Positions 20,973-31,761 of a stretch of 64,000 nt of DNA are shown here, piece by piece (position 1 is the stretch's first letter; each line of letters starts with the position of its first letter). The stretch covers positions 11,594,001-11,658,000 of the forward strand of contig NC_060060.1 of assembly GCF_020283565.1 (NCBI RefSeq), given 5' to 3'. Origin of the DNA: Trifolium pratense. Its lineage: Eukaryota; Streptophyta; Magnoliopsida; Fabales; Fabaceae. Made by a program: the position numbers and the translations under genes. The notes beneath the pieces are model-generated. The model worked only from the letters and a program-made list of their open reading frames with translations. It searched no databases and was not told where the DNA came from.

Positions 20973-23900
20973 TTATTCTGTCTTCACGACAAGTGCCTCA
21001 ACACCATCGTTATTAGTTGTCAGGTGGTCGTGTTGATTTGGTAAAACCATTCCTCCATACCCATATTGTTGCACAACTAGCACAGATGAGCGCGAACCAA
21101 AATTTTCTGAGGCCAACATATCCCCTATAACTCCAAGTTCTGAACAATCACACCATTCCAATAAATTTGAAAAGACTTGAGAGTTCCTACGATTCCCTTG
21201 TCCAACTATGTATAAATCACAGCCTAAACTCTCTAGCTCATTGAGGACTATGGGAATATCTTCACCTGAATGAACATCAACCTCTGAATAAGACATAGAA
21301 TCATTGTTGCTCACTGCTGTCAGTCTAAAGGAATTCAAATACTCGTCATCCAAGTCATTTTGCATATCACTATCCATTACAACAGATAGTATGCCTTGTG
21401 CTTCAGTGTGACATGAAGTGTCTACTTCTGCAGCTTCATCAAACAAGAGCATTCGAACCACTGATAATTTGGTTCCTGGGTGCCCAGCCATCCTCCATGC
21501 AACAGCTAAAGCTTCACGATCGTCGGGACCTCCAATAAAGATCATACAAATACAAAATTTTGTTTTCGACAATAGCCCAAGATCACGATCAACAAAGATT
21601 CCCACAGAGCAAGGTGCACTTTGCATCACATTCATGTTTATATCTTTGTACACAATACTAGTTGTTTCAAGTGCACCTTCTGAACTTACTTGTTTGTGGA
21701 ATGGTAGGATAATCAAGCTTGTGCGTTTATCATTAGCAGAGTTGTATATGTCCTCGTGAATGGTTGAATAAGCTGACACAACATTTAAGGTTTCCACTCT
21801 GACAGCATCATATGCTTCTCCAAATGCTCCAAAGATACTATTAATACTTTCTAGCTCTACCTGGGATCTTGTAAGATTTTGTGCTCCAGGTTGGCCACCG
21901 GGCTTCTCCATATGAGCAGCAACAAGTGCACCAGCACGTCCTGTGAGCTCCACAAGATAAAGTGAAAAAACATGTATCGGTGAAAGTCTAGTGGCATTGA
22001 AATATTCGATGAGACTAATAATCCCCGCAGCCTGACGAGTATTGTGAACACATGCTAGAATCCTAAGTTCAGCATCAAATCTTAACTTCTCCATAGTCTT
22101 TAGCTTGTTTTGCTCAAATCGTTTTCTGGGCTTGTATATTGCATTGACGATGGGAGGCACCACTATAGTCATTAAAAGGACTCCAGAGGTTATAACAGTG
22201 TAAGTTGGTCCAGAAATAATCTGCAATGACATATTAGAACAAATCATAGTTTAAATTGCTATAATTTTGATTCATAAGTAATTGAAAAATAGACTAAATA
22301 ATATGTTTCTAGTATATCCATACCAATTTATCCCAAGCAGTATTGAGCATTATGAGTGCAATAGCACCTTTGGTATTAAGAATTAATCCTAGAGCAAGAC
22401 TGTCACGAGCAGGCGTGCCAAAAAAGAAAGTGGCAAATAAAGTGCCTAAAATCTTTGGAAGACACAACAAGATTATAACCATAAGTGTAAAAGGCCAATT
22501 CTTCTGGACGAAAATGGTACTCATTGAGAGTCGCATTCCACTGCCACTAAAGAATAGCGGCGCTAGAAATGCACCACCAAAATCATCAGTCTTTGACGCC
22601 ACCATGTCAGCAAATTTACCGTGAGGTAAAATCAACCCGTACACAAAAGCTCCAACAACGCCATGTGTTCCAAGAGTATCTGTTATGTATGCACAAACGA
22701 AAATCCCCATCACCACATAGAGTAATTGGCTATCATCCCATTCATCTCTTTCTGTCTTGCGATCAATGACTTTTACAACGAAAGGGCGCACCACATAGAT
22801 GCATATGAAAACAAATATTATGGTGCTTAATACCGAGTATATAGCCCTTTTACCATTAATTGAAAATGGAACAAATAATGTGAATAAAATCCAACCATAT
22901 GTGTCACTTATCATAGCTGATGTTAATGCATCCTTACCAAGGCCAGTATAAAGAAGTTTGAGCTCAGAAAGTGAGTGAACTACAACTGGAAAACCTGTTA
23001 TAGTGAGAACTAAAGTCCATACTACATAAGCATTCACTGTACTTTCTTCAAGTGGATATACATCCCCATTGGCATAAACTTTTCGATGCATAGCGTATAA
23101 AGGTGGTCCTATCACAATTGGGAAGATGATTCCTGAAATCGCAATCGTTGCAGCTTTCTTATTTGCATGTAAAATTGTATTCAAGTTCATCTCCAAACCA
23201 CTAAGGAATGCGTAGTATACAACTCCAGTATGTGTTAGAACGTCGATGTTAATCACCCCAGATGCAGGATAAATAATGCCAAACAGAGGTGGGAACATCC
23301 CAAGTGCTTGAATTAGTATAAAACCAACCTACATTTTAATTTTGAATTAGTATAACACCGATATGTTTTCTTTCATAGATAGTTCCAGATAGATACGTGG
23401 TACCGATGACTTTATTATTACTAGCGGCCAGAATAGGTATAGAAAATCCACACCAAAATTTTTTTAGCCTCTTTATACAGTAGATATTTATTGCATCTAT
23501 CATACAATGAGCAACTTATTTGTAAAAATAATTTGTCCTAAAATAAATTTTTTTTTTTTAATACAATATTAATTATTCTTCTTGTTCAAGATTAATTATT
23601 CTTCTTATTATAAGGGTGTAATTGTAAAGCTACATTTTAATGTAATATACTAATATGTGTATTTTATATTTTATCATTATCTGCTAGTGGTGCATTATGA
23701 TTTTATATAATATAATCTCTTGTCTTGGGAAAAAAATAATTGTTTTTTGATATTACTACTATACAAAAGATCTAATACTTACAGAGATTTGTGAAATGAG
23801 TCGAGGTTGATGAAGGGGTTTATACATAACGAATAGAAAACGAGACAAAACTACGGTAAAGATAACTTGAATGGCAAGAACACAAAGCTCATCTGTTAAA

Positions 23901-23983
23901 ATATTTCGAGTTTGCCATATTCTACTTGGATTATGCACATCCACTTTATAACATGCTATTTGATGGTACCCTTCACTGCCCAT
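20973..23983 (-). CDS. CHX-family cation/H+ antiporter, copy 2 (3 exons)
   Basis: Exons on the minus strand: 23983-23783, 23328-22324, 22220-20973, GT-AG and in phase, 817 aa. Exon 1 encodes the N-terminus and first helix (LHQPRLISQIS). Exon 2 gives the exchanger core: FLSGLEMNL, ISDTYGWILF with the conserved Asp, and TDTLGTHGVVGAFVYGLILP. Exon 3 gives the hydrophilic regulatory tail with LIILPFHKQ, SAPCSVGIFVDR, GGPDDREALAVAWRM and DLYIVGQGN, ending ALVVKTE. Intron 1 is longer (454 bp) than in CHX1. The helix after exon 1 reads VGFILIQALGMFPPLFG, lacking the GPS-x-LG seen in most CHX proteins. The frame is intact throughout, so it is probably functional. TauE pseudogene A lies just downstream. 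Confidence 0.93.
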
Positions 23984-24167
23984 TTTTTAATTCCTCCTTT
24001 TTCTTCTAATATTTGAATTTCAATTTTATATTAGGTTTTTGTAATGTTCTCTTCTATTGACCCTTGTAAATGATGGAGGTTAAATATTGTATTGATTTTA
24101 TTTGTTTTTGTATGTATGATGATGACTGAAAGAATCCAAATATAAGAGAGAAAAAAAAACTAATTAT

Positions 24168-24320
24168 AACCATATGTATCTATTTGAGGTGGCTTTTAGC
24201 TTGTTATTAGTTATTATTTCCTTTCCATATTCTATATATTGATAATCCTATTCTACCGTGTAACAATTATTTTAGTCGAATAGTTTCTATAGTGCAACAA
24301 TGACACCTCCAAAAAACTGT
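24168..24320 (-). promoter_or_regulatory. Conserved upstream block of CHX2
   Basis: Shares TATCTATTTGAGGTGGC (about 24177-24193), TTCTACCGTGTAACAATTAT (about 24251-24270) and AGTGCAACAATGACACCTCC (24291-24310) with the CHX1 and/or CHX3 upstream regions. It lies about 190-330 nt upstream of the start codon. Confidence 0.5.
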
Positions 24321-24432
24321 GATTTTTATTTTACTTCTCTATGTAATTAACACGTAACACATGATACAATTGTCATATATATGATTTATATCCAACTCAT
24401 TTATTTTAATGAATATTACGTACTTTATATGA

Positions 24433-24632
24433 TTTTTTTTTTAAATTTAGTATCTGGCCTTAAGACCGACTAATTCAAGGGACCAATCTCACCGCTCACT
24501 TGCGAGGACCCCACTTAAAGTCAGAGTTTTTTCTCTGTATGGACTTAGCCCACTTGGCATCAGGGGCAATCGAACCTGAGATCTTGAGAGGAGCATACTC
24601 CAAGAACCCAAGCCAACACCACTAATCCACCC
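24433..24632 (-). mobile_element. tRNA-derived SINE, about 200 bp
   Basis: On the minus strand it begins TGGGTGGATTAGTGGTGTTGG (box A region GGATTAGTGGTG), then CAGGTTCGATTGCCCC (box B), and ends in an A-rich tail (T run at 24433-24441). ACTTTATATGA (24422-24432) and ACTTAATATGA (24633-24643) flank it, an 11-bp duplication with one mismatch. It is a different family from the unit at 17254. Confidence 0.8.
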
Positions 24633-24643
24633 ACTTAATATGA

Positions 24644-25289
24644 TTAATTATCAAGTAATCTTAAATGCACGGGCTTTTTGAGAATACACCTAAGAAAAGT
24701 AAAGTGATAGCTTATAATTCTATTATTGATGAAATCCTTTGTACCATATTAAGAGTGGTACCATATTAGAGTGGTTCAAGTGTCATAATTGAGGAGCCTT
24801 AATGTTATATTTGAGGGTGTATTTTTAGAGGGGATTCTTTAGTGCAGTAGAACTCCGATACATTTGTACTTGAGTTGTTTTATTCTGAAGACATCGTGGT
24901 TTAAAGAGAGCGACCGCAATTCATCCCGGCAATCTCTTCAATGGCAGAAAAAAAATTAAATGATTTCATATCTCCAATAACATTAAACTAGTAAAATACA
25001 CTTGCATTCTCACGAGTCTGTTGATTTGTAGTTGATATATAAATTCGATATATTCAATCTAGGTCTGCCTATGGGATTATAAAATAAAAAGTTCAAAACA
25101 AAGAGATATGGGATTTTAATGGTGGATATAAGCACTGCCCTCTCTCCAGTTAGATTTCTACGGGAGGGAATCCTTTCCCGCATAGGGTAAATTTACCGGT
25201 ACCTTTTTTTTTTAAGTTGTACTTGTGTCTCGTTCCTTCCACTTCTGTTGGCAAGAGTTGGAAGAAACTACTTAATTGGTACTAAGCTA
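24644..25289. other. Unassigned intergenic sequence upstream of CHX2
   Basis: AT-rich, no supported ORF. Near 25110-25200 there is a tRNA/SINE-like fragment (ATGGTGGATATAAGCACTGC; CTACGGGAGGGAATCC). No gene is recognised. Confidence 0.3.
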
Positions 25290-25985
25290 CTTGCAGGAAG
25301 CAACCAAGCAGTTGGAAGAAGAACCTAAAACAAGTGGTAATTCCTTACAAGCCTATATGGTTATAACATGCAGAGTAACTCTTTAGCTTCTATATAGAAA
25401 GTGATTTCAGCCCTCTCCTGATTGCAGTCGCGAGGGATCGAACCGTGATCCTCCCTACCAAATCTAATGTCAATTATCATCGAACCAACTAACTATTGAA
25501 AGCAACAAAAAATAAATTAAACATACCTAGAAAAATATATATTGTGAAATGATTCATATATGTTGTAAGTTGTTTTAAATTGCTAAAATAAATTGAAAGC
25601 AACTCATGATTTCTCTCAAATACCGAACAATCAGTAGAAAATCAGTGTTAAGAGTCTTACATTTTATTATAAAAAATGATAATAATATATATTTATAAGT
25701 ACGGACAATTCTCACTTTAAAAATGAATTTAGTAAAGTTGAATTAGATACAAACCAAATTAACACAAATATGGTACAGGTGACATACAAGATGAAGTGGT
25801 CTTAGTAACCGTTTTTCGAAATTGATTTAAGAATTATGTTAATAATTTATCTTGCATTATCAATTATTCCATTGTTTAAAGATTTACCAAATTTTCTTAT
25901 ATTTAGTGGATGCACTTCAATGTGTTTCTATGCATTCACCAAGACTTTCTCTACTGAGTACATGGATTCTTATTTTCTTGAAGGT
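25290..25985 (+). pseudogene. TauE/SafE pseudogene B
   Basis: Matches the intact gene at exon 5 (25297-25336, [14 protein letters not shown], splice sites retained), the exon 6 end (about 25780-25799) and exon 8 (about 25931-25982). Exon 7 is missing: intron 6 sequence (TTAATAATTTATCTTGCATT) runs straight into intron 7 sequence (CATTGTTTAAAGATTTACC). A minus-strand SINE-like unit (25420-25500, CGGTTCGATCCC box B) lies between exons 5 and 6. The relic faces CHX3 tail-to-tail, as the intact TauE faces CHX1. Confidence 0.82.
25415..25500 (-). mobile_element. SINE-like fragment in TauE pseudogene B
   Basis: On the minus strand AGTTAGTTGGTTCGATG (box A-like) is followed by CACGGTTCGATCCCTCG (box B-like). 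No target duplication was found and the ends are approximate. Confidence 0.5.
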
Positions 25986-26259
25986 AAAGTAATCTCCAAT
26001 ATATTTGAATACCATATTGTGTCGCTTAATTGAAGGTAAGACAATGATTTATATATATTTTTATCAACTCATAAACAAGAATATACTTTTCAAAACAGAA
26101 AGACTTATTTTTCTTTTCATGTTATTAGATACAAATGGAGTCATGTTTACCATTGTAGGCAACCAAACTAAAACAGTAGAAGCATAATTCTAATCAATAT
26201 CTCCGGGTACCAAATCTAAATACAAAACAAAAATCTAGTATTATCATTAAACACTCCTC

Positions 26260-28899
26260 TTATTCTGTCTTCACGATAAGTGACTCAGAACCATCGTTAT
26301 TCGTTTTCATGTGGTTGTGTTGATTTGGCAAAACCATTCCTCCATATCCATATTGTTGCACAACTAGCACAGATGAGCGCGAACCAAAATTGTCTGAAGC
26401 CAACATATCCCCTATAACTCCAAGTTCTGAACAATCACACCATTCTGATAAACTTGAAAAAGCTTGAGAGCTCCTACGATTCCCTTGTCCAACTATGTAT
26501 AAATCGCATCCAAAATTCTCTAGCTCTTTGAGGGTTGTGGGAATATCTTCACCTGAATGGACATCAACCTCTGAATAGGTTATGGAATCATTGTTATTCA
26601 CCGCTGTCAGTCTAAAGGAATTCACATACTCGTCATCTAAGTCATTTTGCATCTCGCTATCCATTACAACTAATAGTATGCCTTGTGCTTCATTGTGACT
26701 TGAGGTGTCTACTTCTGCAGCTTCATCAAATAGGAGCATTCGAACCACTGATAATCGGACTCCTGGGTGCCCAGCCATCCTCCATGCAATAGCTAAGGCT
26801 TCACGATCGTCAGGACCTCCAACAAAGATCATACAAATATGAAATTTCCTTTCCAAATCAAATTGCCCAATATCACGATCAACGAAGATTCCCACAGAGC
26901 AAGGTGCACTTTTCATCACATTCTGGTTTATATCTTGATACGCAATATTGGTTGTTTCAAGCGCACCTTCTGAACTTATTTGTTTGTGGAATGGTAGGAT
27001 AATCAAGCTTGTTCCTTTTTCTTTAGCTGAGTTGTATATGTCCTCGTGAATGGTTTCATAGGCTGAAACAACATTTAATGTTTGCACTCTGATAGCATCA
27101 TATGCCTCTCCAAAGGCTTTAAAGATATTGTCAATGCTTTCTAGCTCTTCTTGGGATCTTGTAAGATTTTGAACTCCAAATTGGCCATTGGGCTTCTCCA
27201 TATGGGCTGCAACAAGTGCACCAGCACGTCCTGTGAGTTCCACAAGGTAAAGTGAAAATACATGTATTGGTGAAAGTCTAGTGGCATTGAAAGTTTCAAT
27301 GAGTTTGATAATCCCCGTAGCGTGGCGAGTATTATGAACACATGCTTGAATCCTGAGCTCTGCATCAAGTCTTAGCTTTTGTATAGTCTTTAGCTTGTTT
27401 TGCTCAAATCGCTTCCTGGGCTTGTATATTGCATTGATGATGGGAGGCACCACTATTGTCATTAAAATGACGGCTGAGGCCAAAACAGCATAGGATGGTG
27501 CCAAAAGAATCTGCAATGACACATTAGAACAAATCATAGTTTAAATTGTTATACCTTCGAATTAAGAGTAATCGAAAAATATAGTAAATAATAACTTTTA
27601 AGTATATTAATAATACCGATTTATCCCAAGCCATATTGAGCATTATTAGTGCAATAGCACCCTTGGTATTAAGAATTAAGCCTAGAGCAAAACCATCACG
27701 AGCATGCATGCCAAAAAAGAAAGTGGCAAACAAAGTGCTTAAAATCTTTAGAAGACACAACAAGATTATAACCATAAGTGTAAAAGGCCAATTTGGGTGT
27801 TCGAAAATGGTAGCCACCATTAGTCGCATTCCGGTGCCACTAAAGAAGAGCGGTGCTAGAAACGTGCCACCAAAATCATCGGTCATTGACATCACCATGT
27901 CAGCAAATTTACCGTGGGGTAAAATCAATCCATACACAAAAGCCCCAACAACACCATGTGTGCCAAGAGCATCTGTTATGTGTGCACAAAGGAAAATTCC
28001 CATCACCACAAAGAGTAGTTGGTTATCATCCCATTGATCTCTTTCAGTATTGCGATCAATGACCTTTACAATGATAGGACGCACCACATAGATGCAAATA
28101 AAAGCAAATATTATGGTGCTTAACACCGAGTATATTGCCCCTGTACCATTAACTGTAAATGGAACAAATAATGTGAATAAAATCCAAGCATATGTGTCAC
28201 CGATCATAGCTGCTGTTAATGCAGCCTTACCAAGACCAGTATAAAGAAGTTTGAGCTCAGAAAGAGAGTGAACTACAACCGGAAAACCTGTCACAGTTAG
28301 AACTAAAGTCCATAGTACATAAGCATTCAGTTTGTTTTCTTCAAGTTCAGATCCATCGCCATTGCCATAAACTTTTCTATGTAAAGTGTATAAAGCAGGT
28401 CCCATCACCATTGGAAAGATGATCCCGGAAATCGCAATTGTTGCAGCTTTCTTTTTAGCATATAATATGGTATCCAAGTTAATCTCTAAACCACTAAGAA
28501 ATGAGTAGTATACCACACCAATATGAGTTAGAACTTCAATGTTAAGCACCCCATCTACAGGATAAACATATGAGAAAGCTGAAGGAGATATCCGACGTAT
28601 TATTTGACTTAGCACAAAACCAACCTACATTTGGAACACCCACAAATTATTAACTAATTAACATGCATATGGTGAAATGTAATTTCCATTTTATTACTAT
28701 AAACAAAACAACTTATACTTACAGAGATTTGTGAAATGAGAGGAGGTTGATGAAAGGGTTTATAGACAAAAAATAAAAATCGATACACGGTTACGACGAA
28801 GACAACTTGAGTGGCAAGAACAGGTAGCTCGGTTGATAGAATATTAGCAGTTTGCCATATACGACTGGGATTAACCGCATCTACTTCATAACATGCCAT
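26260..28899 (-). CDS. CHX-family cation/H+ antiporter, copy 3 (3 exons)
   Basis: Exons on the minus strand: 28899-28723, 28624-27617, 27510-26260, GT-AG and in phase, 811 aa. It has the shortest N-terminus of the four (59 residues in exon 1, starting MACYEVDAVNPSRIW). The exchanger core carries FLSGLEINL, MIGDTYAWILF (conserved Asp, preceded by Gly rather than Ser), and TDALGTHGVVGAFVYGLILP. The hydrophilic tail carries LIILPFHKQ, SAPCSVGIFVDRD, GGPDDREALAIAWRM and DLYIVGQGN, ending SLIVKTE. The segment after exon 1 reads VGFVLSQIIRRISPSAF, unlike the other copies. The frame is intact. TauE pseudogene B lies downstream and the retrotransposon nest begins about 2.8 kb upstream. Confidence 0.93.
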
Positions 28900-29120
28900 A
28901 GTTAATATATGAATTTAAATTGTGTTATGCTTTTGTAATGTTCTCTTCTATTGATCCTTTTATTTGTGACTACAAGAAGGTAAATGATTGAGCTTAAATA
29001 TTGCATTGTTTTTATTTGTTTTTGTATGTATGATGATGATGACAGAAAGAATCCAAATATAGGATTAAAAAAAAAAACAAATTATGACCATATTTATCTA
29101 TTTGGTCAAAAAAGAATACC

Positions 29121-29264
29121 ATATTTATCTATTTGAAGTGGCATTTTACTTGTTATTTGTTATGATTTCCCTCCTTTACTACATCCTCCTATTCTACCGT
29201 GCAACAATTATTTTAGTTGAATAATTTCTAGAGTGCAACGATGACACATCCAAACAACTGTAAA
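29121..29264 (-). promoter_or_regulatory. Conserved upstream block of CHX3
   Basis: Shares CTATTTGAAGTGGCATTTTA (about 29129-29148), TTCTACCGTGCAACAATTAT (about 29193-29212) and AGTGCAACGATGACACATCC (about 29232-29251) with CHX2, and two of these with CHX1. The sequence CATATTTATCTATTTG is locally repeated (about 29089 and 29120). Confidence 0.5.
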
Positions 29265-29888
29265 GTTATTTTTACTTTTCCATGTAAAATATAGTGATAT
29301 ATTGTCATATTATATATATATGCCAACTCATATATTGTAAAATATAGTAATATATTATATATATGATAGTAGTTAGTTATTTAATATTAATTTGGAGGTG
29401 TTGTGTGTCATTGGAATATCAATCTAGTTGGTGCCTGTTCTTGCCACTCAAATTCTCTTGGTTGGGATGTCAATACATCACAAGTAAACACATCTTTTTT
29501 TCCTGATAGAGAACAAGTAAACACATCTAATTTTACTTAAAAAAAATATATTTTTTGAGTAAAACTTAAAAAAAATTATTGAATATTAGTTAATATGATT
29601 TTTTTTACTAAAGATACTATGATTAATTACTAAATACATTTTTTATTCAAGGATTAATATATGATATATTTTAGCATTTCTAAACAATTAACCAAATATA
29701 AATTTAACTTTACTAAATTGTACAAATTTTTAATCTTCTTTTTGAAAAATTACGATATGGGGCAAATATGTATTTACTCCCTATAAAATTTTAAAATTTG
29801 ATTTATGATCCCTATAAAATTTCAAACATTATCTTAATTATTATAAACCAGTTGGACACTCCCAAACTAATTAAAAGGAAAACATTTT

Positions 29889-30017
29889 GGCTTAGTTGGT
29901 AGTAAGTTATATATGCGAGAGGTCGGGGTTCGAACCCCAGTCATACCACTTATCCACCTTAAAGGTGAAATTTCTACTCACTAGATAACTTGAAAAGAAA
30001 AAAAAAAAAAAAAAAAA
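29889..30017 (+). mobile_element. tRNA-derived SINE with poly(A) tail and 16-bp target-site duplication
   Basis: GGCTTAGTTGGTAGTAAG (box A-type) and GGGGTTCGAACCCCAG (box B-type), then CCACCTTAAAGGTGAA and ACTAGATAACTTG, ending in an A run that reaches 30021. AAAAGGAAAACATTTT (29873-29888) and AAAAGGAAAGCATTTT (30018-30033) flank it, with one mismatch. Same family as 8403-8537 and 17254-17379. Confidence 0.88.
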
Positions 30018-30092
30018 AAAAGGAAAGCATTTTAGTTTAAGAGTAGAAGCATTGTTTTCAAATCAAACATCATCAATTTAAATAAGGAAAAT

Positions 30093-30251
30093 GTTAAACA
30101 GTGTCTGAAACACTATTTAAGGAAACAAATATAGTAATATGATATTGGAGTTTGTGCAATCAACTTCTCACAAGTCTAAAAAGTGTTATTTTTTAATTTA
30201 AAACTTTCTTTTTTTGGGTTCCTTAACCAGTGTCTCGGGGCACTGGTTAAG
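30093..30251. mobile_element. MITE with about 30-bp terminal inverted repeats
   Basis: The left end GTTAAACAGTGTCTGAAACA...TTTAAGGAA and the right end (reverse strand) TTAACCAGTGCCCCGAGACA...GTTAAGGAA are inverted copies. The interior is about 100 bp and non-coding. The superfamily was not determined. Confidence 0.7.
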
Positions 30252-30278
30252 ATACACTTAAAATATTTATAGTAGATA

Positions 30279-30416
30279 CTTCCCCAGTCCTAAATACAAG
30301 AGAAATTTTACTTTTTAGATTTATTGAAAATTTAATGTATTTGGTCCATAATATACACTAGATTCTTAATGAATCTAAAAAGTAAATTTTCTCATATATT
30401 TAGGACTGGAGGAAGA
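30279..30416. mobile_element. Stowaway/mariner-like MITE
   Basis: CTTCCCCAGTCCTAAATACA at the left is mirrored by TATTTAGGACTGGAGGAAG at the right. A TTTACTTTTTAGATT / AATCTAAAAAGTAAA inner pair extends the fold-back. The terminal motif resembles the 'CTCCCTCCGTCCTAAAATA' class (Tc1/mariner MITEs). The left TA duplication is present and the right one is imperfect. Confidence 0.65.
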
Positions 30417-30419
30417 ATA

Positions 30420-31700
30420 ACATCGTAAACCACCAAAAACCAAAGTGTTGTAAATTTAAAAAATTCAGATAAAAAACAAAAGAGGTAGAGAGATGATATG
30501 AGAATTGAATTTATTTATTTTTTATTTTAAAAAAGCTAATAACAACTTGAGTTAGTGAGTAGTCCAAATTTTGGGTTCCCAAATTGAGAACAAAGCCATA
30601 GAAGAAAAAAAATGAACTTTTTTATTGAAAAGAAATATTGGCATTAATTACAACAACAAAAAATGCAAAAAAGTGATTTTACAACACACTTATTTTAATT
30701 TAAGAGACGTGCATCGGAACCTTGCCACAATGTCTTAAAGCTTGTGCTTGATAAAAGAAACCACTTATCAGTTGGGGAATTGGAGAAATAAAGGGAAGGA
30801 AAGTAGGAAACCGCTTCCTAGAGGTATTATCTTACGTGAGTGTACGATGTATATTCTTGAGTGGAGGGGGTATGAAAGTATTTGAATTTTGTTAAAAAGG
30901 GTAAAATAGGAAAAACAAAAAGTCCACACCAAAATCTTATAACCCTTTATATATTGGTTTTTTTTATACTAAAAATAATAATATTCATTCATTACAATAA
31001 TTGACAGAGTAAATTAGAGACAAATACAAATTCAACATTACTAAAAATGAAAAGAATGAATTTCCGAATAAATTCACAGCATCCAAGTTAATAGCATACA
31101 ACGGTAAAATATCTACATATATATATATATAATCCTAAATTTCCTAACGTTGTCATACATTAATAATTCGGGTACTATTTTCCTAATCTATCTATTGTTA
31201 TCATGCATAGTTTATTTGGGAAAGGGCTAACTAATCTAAAGGTAAAGCTTCTAAAGAAACCCACCTGAATTTGACGCTTGAGCAGTACCATTGACATATT
31301 CGGAGTTTGCTGAAAAACAGAAATTGCAGCCACAACACTTCAAACCCGTAGCCCAAAATTCTGCATCAGACCCCAAACTTAAGATGCGTCTCCTGAACTC
31401 AATACTGCTCCAAAATTTATGAAATTGGTGTCGAAACGACCGAAATTTCGTTAGCTAACCGTAGAAACAAACCCCATACAAAACAGATTTACAGAGAGGG
31501 ACAAATCATATATATATATCGTTCTAGATTATTTAGACTTAGAGAATTTGATTTGAATTTATATTATTATGAACCATAAATATTACCAAAAAAAAAAGTG
31601 ACAATTGAAATTGTCACTAATAAATATTAAAAAATGCGACAATTTTTTTTGTTACAAATGCAACAAAAATTTATCACCAATAATTATCAAATAATAAAAA
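30420..31700. other. Unassigned sequence left of the retrotransposon nest
   Basis: AT-rich with no supported ORF. A less AT-rich stretch at 31255-31490 (CACCTGAATTTGACGCTTGA onward) could be a repeat remnant but matches nothing I recognise. A small fold-back AGTGACAATTGAAATTGTCACT lies near 31600. Confidence 0.3.
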
Positions 31701-31761
31701 TGTTATGAACTATTTCTAGAGAATAACTAGAATAGAGAAGAAGGAGAGAAAGGGAGAAGAG

